Of a stretch of 64,000 bases of DNA, positions 53,577 through 62,957 are shown piece by piece. The DNA is from Kiritimatiellia bacterium (lineage in GTDB: Bacteria > Verrucomicrobiota > Kiritimatiellia > WLWN01). The notes under the pieces were generated by a model, which saw only the letters and a program-made list of their open reading frames with translations, was not told the origin of the DNA and did no database searches. The position numbers and the translations under genes are program-made. The first letter of the stretch is position 1, and each line of letters opens with the position of its first letter. Where the stretch lies: NCBI GenBank assembly GCA_012103575.1, contig WLWN01000001.1, positions 2,732,538 through 2,796,537 on the forward strand, in the 5' to 3' direction.

Positions 53577-53987
53577 ATGCTCAAATTAACCCATACGAAA
53601 ATTGATAGCATTGAGCTTAAACGGTCATTAGCAAATCCGAGCGCAGGGGCACTTGTTACGTTCGAAGGATGGGTGCGAGACGTTAATAAAAACAGAAAAG
53701 TGATTCGCCTTGAATATGAAGCTGCAGAAGAACTCGCACAGAATGAATTTAAAAAAATTGAGCAAGAAGTCTATCAACGCTATGAAATACTTTGTCTTGA
53801 ATGTGTTCATAGAGTGGGAACATTAGCCGTTGGAGACTTGGCCGTATGGGTCAGTGTCATTTCCGCCCATCGAAAGGATTCTTTTTCGGCTTGTGAATAT
53901 ATAATTGATGAGCTTAAACAACGGGTTCCAATTTGGAAAAAAGAGCATTATCTCGAATGGGATTCAGGCTGGATCAACCATCCATGA
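53577..53987 (+). CDS. moaE: Molybdopterin synthase large subunit MoaE
   Basis: 136 residues. GALVTFEGWVRDVNKNRKVI, RLEYEAAEELAQNEFKKIEQ, CVHRVGTLAVGDLAVWVSVI, SAHRKDSFSACEYIIDELKQ and VPIWKKEHYLEW match MoaE including the active-site lysines. It transfers sulfur from MoaD to cPMP. A 137-bp gap with no gene precedes it. It is the last Moco gene; mog/moaB and moeB homologues are absent here. Confidence 0.95.
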   Translation: MLKLTHTKIDSIELKRSLANPSAGALVTFEGWVRDVNKNRKVIRLEYEAAEELAQNEFKKIEQEVYQRYEILCLECVHRVGTLAVGDLAVWVSVISAHRKDSFSACEYIIDELKQRVPIWKKEHYLEWDSGWINHP

Positions 53988-54030
53988 TTGAGGTTCAGGG
54001 TCTGTAAATCAGCTGATGTTTTAAGCATTG

Positions 54031-54089
54031 CCGCCTAAAGGCGGTGCTCCATACTACCTTTTCGGAGAATCATACAAGTAGTATGGAGC
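54031..54089. terminator. Double hairpin between moaE and uvrA
   Basis: CCGCC-TAAA-GGCGG at 54031-54044, then GCTCCATACTAC (54046) pairing perfectly with GTAGTATGGAGC (54078). The genes converge, so the structure can serve both strands. The T runs are weak. Confidence 0.55.
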
Positions 54090-54193
54090 AAAAGCTAACC
54101 CCACCTACTTATCAGTTCCCAAAGTAGGAGGAACGTAACGTTCAAAATTCTTATACAGATAAAGTATGATCTTCGCCAAGTATCGTTCAAGTG

Positions 54194-57046
54194 TTAGGCT
54201 AAAATATCTTTCAAAAATTTCCCGGTATGTGATCCTGAACACATGGCCACTTGTTCAGGCGTTCCCTTGGCAATCACCTTCCCTCCCCCTTCACCCCCTT
54301 CCGGGCCTAAATCGATAATATAATCGGCTGTTTTGATGACATCGAGATTATGTTCAATAATAACAAGGGTATTACCCGCCTCTCGTAACTGAATTAAGAC
54401 ATCCAAAAGTTTATGGATATCCGCAAAATGTAGCCCCGTAGTAGCTTCATCCAGGATATATAGAGTCTGTCCGGTACCTTTTTTACTTAACTCAGAAGAA
54501 AGCTTAACACGTTGAGCTTCGCCTCCAGAGAGGGTCGTAGCTGACTGCCCTAACTGTAAATACCCTAATCCGACATCCGACAAGGTAGAAAACTTACGCT
54601 TAATCGCAGGAATATCTTGGAAGAAGTTGAGGGCCTCATCAATGGTCATCGCCAAAACATCCGCAATGCTTTTTCCGTGGTGATGGACTTCCAACGTCTC
54701 CCGGTTATACCGTTGGCCCCGACACTGTTCACAGGTCACATATACATTCGGCAGAAAAAGCATTTCTATTCGTAAAAGTCCATCGCCCTTACATCGTTCG
54801 CAACGGCCTCCTTTTACATTGAAACTATAACGGCCAGGACGATATCCACGTACTTTAGATGCGGGCAATTGTGCATACAAATCTCGGATTAATGAAAAAG
54901 CGCCTGTGTAAGTTGCTGGATTGCTCCGCGGTGTTCGACCAATCGGTGATTGATCAATGACAATGACTTTATCGAGTGTATCCATTCCTTGAATGGATTT
55001 ATGTTTTCCAGGCAAGTCCTTGGCATTATGAAAATAGCGAAATAATGCTCGACGTAATATATCGTCTATTAACGTACTTTTACCACTCCCAGATACACCG
55101 GTGACACAAACAAATAATCCTAAAGGAATTTTGACATGTATATTTTTAAGATTATTCTCTCGGGCCCCTATAATTTCCAAATACCCTTTTTGGGGGTTTA
55201 TTCTTTTAGAAGGTATTTCAATCTGAAGCGCTCGATTCATATATTGTGCCGTAATGGACTTCCTGTTTTTTTTCAGCTTGTTTGTCGGACCAGAAAAAAT
55301 AACATGTCCCCCCTGATGCCCAGCTCCAGGCCCCAAATCCACCACGTAATCAGCTGATTGTATCGTTTGCTCGTCATGTTCTACAACGACCACCGTATTC
55401 CCAAGATCACGCAACCCTTTTAAGGTATCAATCAAGCGTTCGTTATCTCGTTGATGCAATCCAATACTAGGTTCGTCTAGGACATACAAAACCCCTACTA
55501 ACCCAGCCCCAATTTGTGTTGCTAACCGAATACGTTGAGCTTCACCTCCCGAAAGCGTCCCGCTTTCGCGATCTAATGTTAAATAATCGAGTCCAACATC
55601 AATCATGAATCCAAGTCGTTGCTTGATTTCTTTAACGACTTCATGAGCAATATGTTTTTCGTGTGTCGACAGATTCATGTTGTTGAAATATTCCATCGCT
55701 TGATGAATGGACATCTGGGTTATATCAACGATGGATTTATTCGCTACCAAGCATGCAACAGTTTCAGGACGTAATCTTGCCCCGTTACATGTTTTACAAT
55801 GTTGCCGGCTCATATATTGACGTAAACGTTGACGTGTATAATCACTATCCGTCTCCTCATACCGTCGTTCTAGACCAGGAATAACCCCTTCAAAAGGTTT
55901 TTCATACGTATGGGACTTTCCTCCTCGCCACAGGGCAAACTTTATCGTTTCGTCTTTTGATCCATAGAGGAGTATTCTTTTAAAAGAATCGGGAAGTCTA
56001 CAGTAAGGTATCTCCATATCTATCTCATAATGTTTGGCAACAGATCGGAGGAGCTTTTTATAGTATATAATCATGCGACGACCCCCGCGGCGCCACACAT
56101 GTATAGCCCCATCTTCAAGTGATAAATCCTGGTTTTGAATAATCTTCTCTTTATCAAAAACCTGCATCATCCCTAGGCCATGACAGGTTAGGCACGCTCC
56201 ATAGGGATTGTTAAAAGAGAAATGGCGAGGCATTAAAGTATCAAAACTAATACCACAAGGGATACATGCATTTTTTTCAGAAAAGAGTCGTTCTTCCCAC
56301 TTATCTTGTCCTTGATCGATTAAAACAGATAACGTACCTTCTCCTTCACGCAGAGCGATCTCTACTGAATCGGTTAAACGGGTTCGAATCTTCGGTGTAA
56401 TGACCAATCGATCAACCACCATATCAATAGAATGTTTACGCCTTTTGTCTAAGGTCGGTATTTCTTCAAGATCACAAATTTGTCCATCGACTCGTACACG
56501 TACAAACCCTTGTTTGCGAATATGTTTAAAGACGTCTTCATATTGACCTTTTCGTCCCTGAACAACAGACGCTAAAAGTATAATTTTCGTTGAAGGAGAT
56601 AAGCCGACTAATTGTTCAACAATCTCTTCAGCGCTTTGCGACGTAATAGAGCGTCCACATTTATAGCAGTGAGGGGTTCCTATATGCGCAAAAAGAAGCC
56701 GCAAATAGTCATGAATCTCAGTCGTTGTTGCAACAATCGATCGAGGATTAGCGCCTGCGGTTCGTTGCTCAATGGAAATCGAAGGGGACAGCCCCTCAAT
56801 ATGTTCAACATCAGGTTTTTGCATTTGATCTAAAAATTGACGCGCATAGGCCGAAAGGCTTTCTACATACTTTCGTTGACCTTCCGCATACAATGTGTCA
56901 AACGCCAATGAAGATTTTCCGGAACCACTAAGACCTGTAATAACGGTAAGACCATTACGAGGAATACGAACATCGACGTTTTTGAGGTTATGTTCCCGTG
57001 CGCCTGTTATAGTAATCCACTGACTATTTTTTTGATGTATGGACAT
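54194..57046 (-). CDS. uvrA: Excinuclease ABC subunit A
   Basis: 950 residues, standard. Two ABC units with Walker A in TVITGLSGSGKSSLAFDTLY and CVTGVSGSGKSTLIDDILRR, signatures LSGGEAQRIRLATQIG and LSGGEAQRVKLSSELSKKGT, Walker B LYVLDEPSIGLHQRDNERLI and LYILDEATTGLHFADIHKLL, and zinc modules (CYKCGRSI, CERCKGDG...CEQCRGQRYN). It recognises DNA lesions in nucleotide excision repair. It is transcribed alone. IS1380 copy B inserted 49 bp upstream of its start and may have displaced its promoter. Confidence 0.97.
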   Translation of the reverse strand: MSIHQKNSQWITITGAREHNLKNVDVRIPRNGLTVITGLSGSGKSSLAFDTLYAEGQRKYVESLSAYARQFLDQMQKPDVEHIEGLSPSISIEQRTAGANPRSIVATTTEIHDYLRLLFAHIGTPHCYKCGRSITSQSAEEIVEQLVGLSPSTKIILLASVVQGRKGQYEDVFKHIRKQGFVRVRVDGQICDLEEIPTLDKRRKHSIDMVVDRLVITPKIRTRLTDSVEIALREGEGTLSVLIDQGQDKWEERLFSEKNACIPCGISFDTLMPRHFSFNNPYGACLTCHGLGMMQVFDKEKIIQNQDLSLEDGAIHVWRRGGRRMIIYYKKLLRSVAKHYEIDMEIPYCRLPDSFKRILLYGSKDETIKFALWRGGKSHTYEKPFEGVIPGLERRYEETDSDYTRQRLRQYMSRQHCKTCNGARLRPETVACLVANKSIVDITQMSIHQAMEYFNNMNLSTHEKHIAHEVVKEIKQRLGFMIDVGLDYLTLDRESGTLSGGEAQRIRLATQIGAGLVGVLYVLDEPSIGLHQRDNERLIDTLKGLRDLGNTVVVVEHDEQTIQSADYVVDLGPGAGHQGGHVIFSGPTNKLKKNRKSITAQYMNRALQIEIPSKRINPQKGYLEIIGARENNLKNIHVKIPLGLFVCVTGVSGSGKSTLIDDILRRALFRYFHNAKDLPGKHKSIQGMDTLDKVIVIDQSPIGRTPRSNPATYTGAFSLIRDLYAQLPASKVRGYRPGRYSFNVKGGRCERCKGDGLLRIEMLFLPNVYVTCEQCRGQRYNRETLEVHHHGKSIADVLAMTIDEALNFFQDIPAIKRKFSTLSDVGLGYLQLGQSATTLSGGEAQRVKLSSELSKKGTGQTLYILDEATTGLHFADIHKLLDVLIQLREAGNTLVIIEHNLDVIKTADYIIDLGPEGGEGGGKVIAKGTPEQVAMCSGSHTGKFLKDILA

Positions 57047-57095
57047 GGCTCCTTATTATATCAAATTCTAAACCCAATGGTATTTATATCATTAG

Positions 57096-58678
57096 CCTGA
57101 ATCCGTCAGATAAAATCTGACGATTTTTCATTACCTGTTGGGCTAAAGCGGGGAGCATACCCGTACTCAAACAAACAACCCCACCCCAACAGGTGTGTAT
57201 ATGAAACAATATAAAATAAAGACTGGCAAGGGCGAACTCAACAGCACAAGCGGAAATCATCTTTGCGGCCTGCTGCTTGAGGATCATGCTCAACGGATTC
57301 TTCCCTCCAATTTTCAACCACGCCGCTCCGATGCGATCTCTGATCGGGAGATCCTCCTTACCCAGATCGGCTTACTTTGCAACAGTCGAACCGATTTCAA
57401 TGATATCGACCTGTACCGGGGTGATGAGATTTTTATGAATGCCTTTGGACTTAAAAAGGGGAGTTAAAAAGGTAGCCTCTGAGCCGGTGTTCCGACGTCG
57501 TTTCGACGACCTGCCCCCAGCCAGAACCCATGTGGGGCTACGCAAACTCAACACCGAACTTCTTTCCTCGGGCCCCTTTGGCTAGGTAGATGTCGAAGGG
57601 ATTGATCTTGTTCCCGTCGATATCGATGTGAGCCCTTTGGATCACTCAGGCTCTTCGAAAGAAGGCGTTTCCTACACCTATACCGGCAAACAACATTGCC
57701 AGTCGGGAACGACCGCGTTTATTGCCCGCAGCGTTGAAACGCTCCAAACCCTGGGCCTGGGTGGAAAATGTTTGCTTCGGCTTGATAGTGGCAACGCTGC
57801 GGCCGATAACTTCGACGCTTTTGGGGATCATTATTTTATCGTAAAGCGAAATCCTCGCCGCGAATGTCCTGAACAAACGCTGGCCCTTGTACGCCGAGTT
57901 GGAGACAAACAAGACAGTCGTGAAGGCAAGAACGTTTACACAGGCTTTTTCGATCATTTCCATCCCGGTGGTGACCAAAACCGCCCTTGTGTCCCGGTGG
58001 CCTTTGAAGTGATTGAACGCACCATCGATATCGATGGTCAGAAACTTCTGGTTCCTAAACTTGAGGTGAGCACCTGGTGGACGAACCTCTCTTGTCGTGC
58101 CAAGACGGTGCTAGATCTCTATCATAGACATGGCCCCAGCGAGCAGTACCACAGTGAACTCAAAAGCGATCTTGATGTTGAGCGATTGCCTTCGGGGAGA
58201 CTCTGTGCCAATAAGATTATTCTGTTATGCGCCATGGTGGCCTTCAACCTATTGCGCGGTCTTGGCCAAGAGGTCATCAAACGGGCTGGGCTTGCCCCGC
58301 AGAAAATCAACATCCCGCGCTGGCGAATCAAAACGGTTCTCAAAAATATCATTTATTGCGCGGTTCGATTGGTCCGCCACGCCGGACGAATTGAACTTCA
58401 CTTTGGCAAGCGTTGTCGCTGGTTTGAAGTGATACAAGATATTGCCCATTCCTTCGCATAGCCCTCCGTGCACCTTTAACAATACTCTAAGGCGACTGCC
58501 CAAGGAGGCCTACGCCCCAAAATGGCCAAATCAGAGTGAATCTGACCTGTACGCTCAAAAAATTCATCAGGATGATGCTTGCCGGTCCCAATTCGCCCAA
58601 AAGCGAGCATCTCAAGGAAAAAGTTTTCAACTTTTGAGCCCCAAAACGCCTTCCGAAGCGATAGCTGACGGATTCAGG
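57096..58678 (+). mobile_element. IS1380-type element, copy B (1583 bp, full length)
   Basis: Ends CCTGAATCCGTCAGATAAAA and its partial complement GCTGACGGATTCAGG, with an exact 5-bp target duplication ATTAG at 57091-57095 and 58679-58683. The first 26 bp also form a small palindrome (GTCAGATAAAATCTGAC). The transposase is broken. The first 14 bp, CCTG(A/G)ATCCGTCAG, are those of the MITEs. Confidence 0.93.
57201..58461 (+). pseudogene. IS1380 transposase with two inherited lesions
   Basis: It opens MKQYKIKTGKGELNSTSGNH, through FNDIDLYRGDEIFMNAFGLK, then loses frame at a 13-bp tandem duplication (TTAAAAAGGGGAG repeated, about 57450). The other frame reads KVASEPVFRRRFDDLPPART and meets TAG after SSGPFG (about 57583), then continues VDVEGIDLVPVDIDVSPLDH to 58461. 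The DDE part is intact (LLRLDSGNAAADNFDAFGDH, LDLYHRHGPSEQYHSELKSD). Copy A shares both lesions, so both descend from an already broken parent moved by another enzyme. Confidence 0.85.
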
Positions 58679-58719
58679 ATTAGAAATGATTTTCTTTGAG
58701 ATCAAAAATATATAAAAAA

Positions 58720-58752
58720 CCTTCCTCCCTCTTTAAAAAAGAGGAAGGAAGG
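58720..58752. terminator. Hairpin downstream of the HTH gene
   Basis: CCTTCCTCCCTCTT and AAGAGGAAGGAAGG pair at 13 of 14 positions around an A-rich loop. It lies 30 bp after the stop of the small regulator on the minus strand. Confidence 0.5.
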
Positions 58753-58782
58753 AATCGCATTAATCAGCCTATAAAAAATGCC

Positions 58783-59022
58783 TTAAACTAATTCAGCATC
58801 TTGGCGAGCCAACTCAGCTAAACCTTTTGAGACAAACATACCGCAGCCACTCATAAAATCGACCAAATCAGTTGGACGAATGAGGTTTTTACCCCCTGGA
58901 GTTTTATAGGTCGATACTTTCCCTTGACGAACCCAGAGATAAAATGCAGTACGTGTTGCACCACAAAATTTAGCGGCCTCCGGAATCGACAGGAATGTAG
59001 GCTTTTGTAAATCTAAACTCAT
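58783..59022 (-). CDS. Small helix-turn-helix (excisionase/MerR-like) protein
   Basis: 79 residues, start fixed by AAAGGAG. FLSIPEAAKFCGATRTAFYL, then WVRQGKVSTYKTPGGKNLIR and PTDLVDFM match the DNA-binding helix-turn-helix of excisionase-family proteins. The C-terminal GCGMFVSKGLAELARQDAEL is not typical and includes one cysteine. It may regulate a lost neighbour; no integrase is adjacent. The left flank of IS30 element C begins 120 bp upstream. Confidence 0.85.
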   Translation of the reverse strand: MSLDLQKPTFLSIPEAAKFCGATRTAFYLWVRQGKVSTYKTPGGKNLIRPTDLVDFMSGCGMFVSKGLAELARQDAELV

Positions 59023-59141
59023 AATCTATTCTCCTTTCTGGATTATTTATTCAACCGTTACATTATTCGGTCCTGTTTTATTACAATAACCTAATAGCAC
59101 CTTGATTACTTTCTATAAATAATTTTTTCAAAAGATTGAGA

Positions 59142-60357
59142 ATTGTAATATTAAATGCCCAAAAGAAGATATTGTAAAACAGGAGTGTTCCATGCCGAAA
59201 TCTTCTAGATTTGAAAACTCGACAGAAGACAAAAAAAGGAGAAAGACATGGAACAAATCAAGAGTAGTATTCATCCCCGAAAAGGCAAGCATTTGACACA
59301 GAAAGAACGGATCATGATTGAAACAATGCTCAAAAACCCAGGACGTCCTTTGGAGATAGCTACTAGCTATCTGGGAAGGCATCGTCGAACCATAGAGCGC
59401 GAAATCAAACGTGGGGAGGTAGAGCATTTCGATACAGAGCCGCGAAAGAAGAAAGCATACAGCAGTGATCGAGCCCAGGAACTTCATGATCTAAATGCGA
59501 CGGCCAAGGGACCTGAGCTTAAGCTTGGAAAGCATCATGAAACGGCCGTGTTTATCAGCGAGCACATTCTTGTTCACAAACGCTCACCCAATGTGGTTGC
59601 TCCTTTGCTTAAACAAGAGCAGAGACCTGCAGCGGTGAGTACAAAAACGCTGTATACCTATATTGACCAAGGTCTCATCCCGGGGGTAAGCAACGAGTCC
59701 CTATGGGAAAAACGAAAACGGATAAAACGAAAAAGACGTGCTATTAAGCGGGTTAAAAAGCAACATGCCCGAAGGACCAGTATCGAAAAACGACCTAAGA
59801 CCGTAGAAAAACGCGAGGAATTTGGGCACTGGGAATTGGATTTGATCGTCGGCGGAAAAGGAACTTCAAAACCGGTTTTAATGACGTTAGTAGAAAGAAA
59901 GACCCGAATGCTAAGGGTGAGAAAACTTTCGGATAAAACACAGGCATCGGTTCTGCAGGCCCTCAAAGCGATCGAAAGATCGATGGGAGTTGGCCCATTC
60001 AGATCGATGTTCAAGTCGATTACAGCCGATAACGGGAGCGAGTTTCTCGACGTGGAGCAGATGGAGCGTTCCGGATTTAGCAAAAAGAGACGTGTTAAAC
60101 TCTATTATGCTCACCCGTATTCTTCCTGGGAACGAGGCTCCAACGAAAATGCCAACCGTATGGTTCGTCGTTTCGTCGCCAAAGGAGACAACATCGGAAA
60201 ATATACCATCGACCGTATTGGTGAGATTGAAAAGTGGATTAACAACTATCCTCGCAAGATCCTAGAATACAAACCCGCACAGGAGTGTTTCGATTTGGAG
60301 ATCGCCGCATGAACAGAAGCTCTCAGGTCCATTTTTTGCGGCATTTAATTTTACAAT
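59142..60357 (+). mobile_element. IS30-type element C, complete
   Basis: Terminal repeats ATTGTAATATTAAATGCC at the left and, on the other strand, ATTGTAAAATTAAATGCC at the right. Same kind as the truncated copy at 21125-21960. Both copies are followed by CCACCTT, so the element may extend a few bases further. It cuts the Ser/Thr kinase gene from its 5' part. Confidence 0.85.
59248..60312 (+). CDS. IS30 family transposase
   Basis: 354 residues, uninterrupted. Helix-turn-helix domains (LTQKERIMIETMLKNPGRPL, IATSYLGRHRRTIEREIKRG) precede the DDE core with FGHWELDLIVGGKGTSKPVL, ITADNGSEFLDVEQM and ERGSNENANRMVRRFVAKGD. ATG follows AAAGGAGAAAGAC. Likely active and a possible source for the truncated copy. 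Confidence 0.94.
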   Translation: MEQIKSSIHPRKGKHLTQKERIMIETMLKNPGRPLEIATSYLGRHRRTIEREIKRGEVEHFDTEPRKKKAYSSDRAQELHDLNATAKGPELKLGKHHETAVFISEHILVHKRSPNVVAPLLKQEQRPAAVSTKTLYTYIDQGLIPGVSNESLWEKRKRIKRKRRAIKRVKKQHARRTSIEKRPKTVEKREEFGHWELDLIVGGKGTSKPVLMTLVERKTRMLRVRKLSDKTQASVLQALKAIERSMGVGPFRSMFKSITADNGSEFLDVEQMERSGFSKKRRVKLYYAHPYSSWERGSNENANRMVRRFVAKGDNIGKYTIDRIGEIEKWINNYPRKILEYKPAQECFDLEIAA

Positions 60358-60517
60358 CCACCTTCAGCCGATCAGTATGCATTTGCCGTTACGGTCTATT
60401 ACCTGTTGGTTGGGCGATGTCCTTTTGAAAATGTCTCCATTCCCGCTTTGCGTGAGGCCGTGTTAAATGAAAAACCGGTGCGGCCAGAAAAAATCTCACC
60501 TAGAACCTGGAAGGTCT
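60358..60517 (+). pseudogene. Ser/Thr protein kinase, middle fragment
   Basis: The open frame reads SADQYAFAVTVYYLLVGRCP, FENVSIPALREAVLNEKPVR and PEKISPRTWKVL, the subdomain IX-XI region of Hanks-type kinases. The N-lobe and catalytic loop are missing on the left, replaced by IS30 element C. Joined across IS630 copy 6 (one TA kept) it continues in frame into NKALSKFPQERYTSCDAFFQ. Confidence 0.82.
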
Positions 60518-61440
60518 TAGAGCGCTTCACGATTGAGGTATCGCGATGTAGCACGAAGAAAACCAGCCGATTACCTCGTCGGGAGAAACCTCTTCGGACG
60601 CTTGTGTGAGCGCTTCAGATAGTTCCTGCTGACTGCGGGCTGTAAGGCTGCCCAACCGATTCTTTATCTTGCCCCACATTTTTTCAATGGGGTTGGAATC
60701 GGGGCTGTAGGGTGGAAGGAATCTTACATGGGCCCCACATGACTCAATGAGTTCAATGACCTTGGGATTGTGATGGACGCGAAGATTGTCCATGATGACG
60801 ATGTCTTCAGGTGAAAGAGTCGGGAGAAAAACCCGGCGAATATATTCTCCAAAAACAGCCGTGTCTGTCGCCCCTTCCCCCTCCATGGCCGCTGTTGTTC
60901 CGTCCAGGCGGACCGAAGAAATCAAGGTGGTGGTACACCAATGTCCATGAAGCGTTTTGGCAAAAAGCCTGTCCCCGCCCAACGCCCGGCCCCGCAGACG
61001 AGTCATATTCGTTTTCGCCCCGGATTCATCAATAAAGACAAGGCGACTTGGATCAAGTTTGGCCACCTCTTGGATCCACTGCCTTCTCAAGAGATTTACA
61101 TCCGCCCGGTCTTGCTCGCTGGCGTGAAGCGTTTCTTTTATACCGGCAGCCCAACCGATTCAACGCCCGCTGTACGGCCATGATCGACCCCTTCACGCCG
61201 CTCATGTTCTTGAGTCCTTCAAGCGTTGCATCGGGATGTTTGCCCACCAGTTGGGCCAACGCCTTGAGCTGCTTTCCGCTGCAGAGGGCCTGACGATGCC
61301 CACGCGGTCGAGGAGCGGTCTGTCCGGTTTCGTTGAAACGAGAGAGCCCACGCTGAAACGTTCTAAGATCTACACGATAAGAAGATGCGATATCGGCCTG
61401 GGAACCTTTGCCCATTTTGTAGGCATCTATAAATGCTCTA
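60518..61440 (-). mobile_element. IS630-type element, copy 6 (923 bp, start deleted)
   Basis: From TA to TA, but 77 bp are missing between AGGCATCTAT and AAATGCTCTA. This removes the transposase start codon and most of one terminal repeat. It carries the shared 4-bp frameshift. It sits cleanly inside a kinase gene whose reading frame is restored when it is removed. Confidence 0.93.
60527..61430 (-). pseudogene. IS630 transposase, frameshifted and without start
   Basis: The helix-turn-helix half lacks its first 13 residues (frame enters from host DNA at IDAYKMGKGSQADIASSYRV). The catalytic half is in another frame. It cannot move by itself, and with a damaged end probably not at all. Confidence 0.88.
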
Positions 61441-61764
61441 AACAAGGCTCTTTCTAAGTTTCCGCAAGAACGATATACATCTTGTGATGCATTTTTTCAG
61501 GCGCTCGCGCAAAGCACAAAGAGGTATACAAGACGTCGTGCAAGAGGAACCACATGGGTTGTTCTTTTTTTCGTAATCATGGGTATAGGATTTTTATTTT
61601 TACGAGTCCCTTCAGACATCCTCCCCAAAAAACCAGAGCCTGCTCCCATCCTTCATGTTCCCAAGGAAAAAACAGTCTCCGTCTCTGACAAAAAAGAAGA
61701 CCCGGCCCTTCAGGAAGCGCTAACCACCAAAAAAAATCCAACGAAGAAAAGAAAAAAGGTATAA
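61441..61764 (+). pseudogene. Ser/Thr protein kinase, C-lobe end and membrane anchor
   Basis: NKALSKFPQERYTSCDAFFQALAQ completes the kinase C-lobe (the FPQERYTS region), then a basic juxtamembrane stretch (KRYTRRRARG) and one transmembrane helix (TWVVLFFVIMGIGFLFL). About 50 residues follow to TAA at 61762, ending KKNPTKKRKKV. The stop comes right after AGA AAA AAG, an A-AAA-AAG slippery heptamer; a -1 shift would carry translation into the next frame. Confidence 0.8.
61752..61758 (+). promoter_or_regulatory. Possible -1 frameshift heptamer at the kinase stop
   Basis: A-AAA-AAG in phase, two codons before the TAA. Shifting back by one gives GITSVASQYVPELWEMAMAR, joining the following 320-residue domain. 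It could be a programmed site, a lesion in a homopolymer or a sequencing error. Confidence 0.4.
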
Positions 61765-61769
61765 CATCA

Positions 61770-62744
61770 GTGGCCTCTCAATATGTGCCTGAGCTATGGG
61801 AAATGGCTATGGCTCGACTTGCGGGTGCGGATGCTGCATTCGAGGCAGGATCTTTTGCAACAGCCCGTGACCAATATAATCAAGCACAATCCTTGTTTAA
61901 AAAAGCTCAGACCCATGCTCAGGAAGAAAGGGTGCGACAGGCTGAAGAAGAAAAAAACCGCCAAGAAAAAGCCGCCCGATTACAACAGCTTCATCAAAAG
62001 GAAGCTCAAGCCCTTATGGATTCTATTGCTGGATCGCTAAAAGCCCATAAAAATTTGAAACAGCTTATGCCTGACATGTGGTCCCGAATTTATACTGATT
62101 TTAACACAGGAAGCAATTTGTTTCATCAAGGAGGTTTTTCCCTCGCCCAAACTTATTTTAAGCAAGCGATTGAACGACTTGAGACCAGTACCATTCTAGC
62201 CAATTATCTCGGGATACAAGCCCGTTCAACGGGTCAAAACACCAACCAGACCCTTGTTCCTGCACAAGTTACATTTGAAGTCCAACCGCCTACAGACTAT
62301 ACAGGGAAGGTTGAGATGGAACTTTTTCATAATGGACAATCGTTAGGGGTCCATTCTTTTCCTTATACACCAAAAAGATTATTACCCGGAAGACATAGTT
62401 TTGAATTAACCAGACACGTAATGCTAGAATCTAAAGAACTGATCCTTCTTGATTTGACGGAAGGGCAGATGGTCAATCAGCAAGTACCACTTACCTATAA
62501 ACCTTCATTGATCTATTTTGACGTAACGCCAAAACATGCCGCGATTCGTGTAAAACAAGGAAACCTTTCAGCCGTACCCGTAGAAGGAGAAATGCGGGAA
62601 GTCTCTCCGGATAAAGACTATACTTTTTGGGTGACGGCTCAAGGATACCAGTCCCACAAAGAAACTCGTTCAGTAGAAAAAGGGGCATCGGAGACCTTAA
62701 CCGTTCGGCTTAAAGAACGCCCAAAAGTATCGATCCGACCTTAG
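61770..62744 (+). pseudogene. Periplasmic part of the Ser/Thr kinase: helical repeats and beta domains
   Basis: 324 codons that probably continue the kinase polypeptide outside the membrane. A helical, TPR-like region (LAGADAAFEAGSFATARDQY...AQTHAQEERVRQAEEEKNR), a second similar unit (YTDFNTGSNLFHQGGFSLAQ), then PEGA-like beta domains (LLPGRHSFELTRHVMLESKE, AIRVKQGNLSAVPVEGEMRE...YTFWVTAQGYQSHKETRSVE). It meets TAG at 62742; the frame then runs on PASEEKTIESLEQLLAATKI to a TAA near 62834. A stand-alone GTG start at 61770 is possible but unlikely. Confidence 0.6.
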
Positions 62745-62834
62745 CCCGCTTCAGAAGAAAAGACCATTGAATCCCTGGAGCAGCTCTTGGCCGCAACCAA
62801 AATCCGAAACAAATTCGAATATTTAGATGTCTAA

Positions 62835-62957
62835 ACATGGGACGTGTAATGGTTATCCATCAGGATATAGGTAACGATCTCAAGCCCAGAAAATCCAGCT
62901 GATCTGAAACGGAGGGAGCTTCATCAGGCAGGGTTTTTCTTTTCTTGACGTCTTACA
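62835..62957. other. Spacer with no visible gene
   Basis: Between the kinase remnant and the FG-GAP fragment on the opposite strand. I see no RNA or strong regulatory pattern. Confidence 0.4.
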
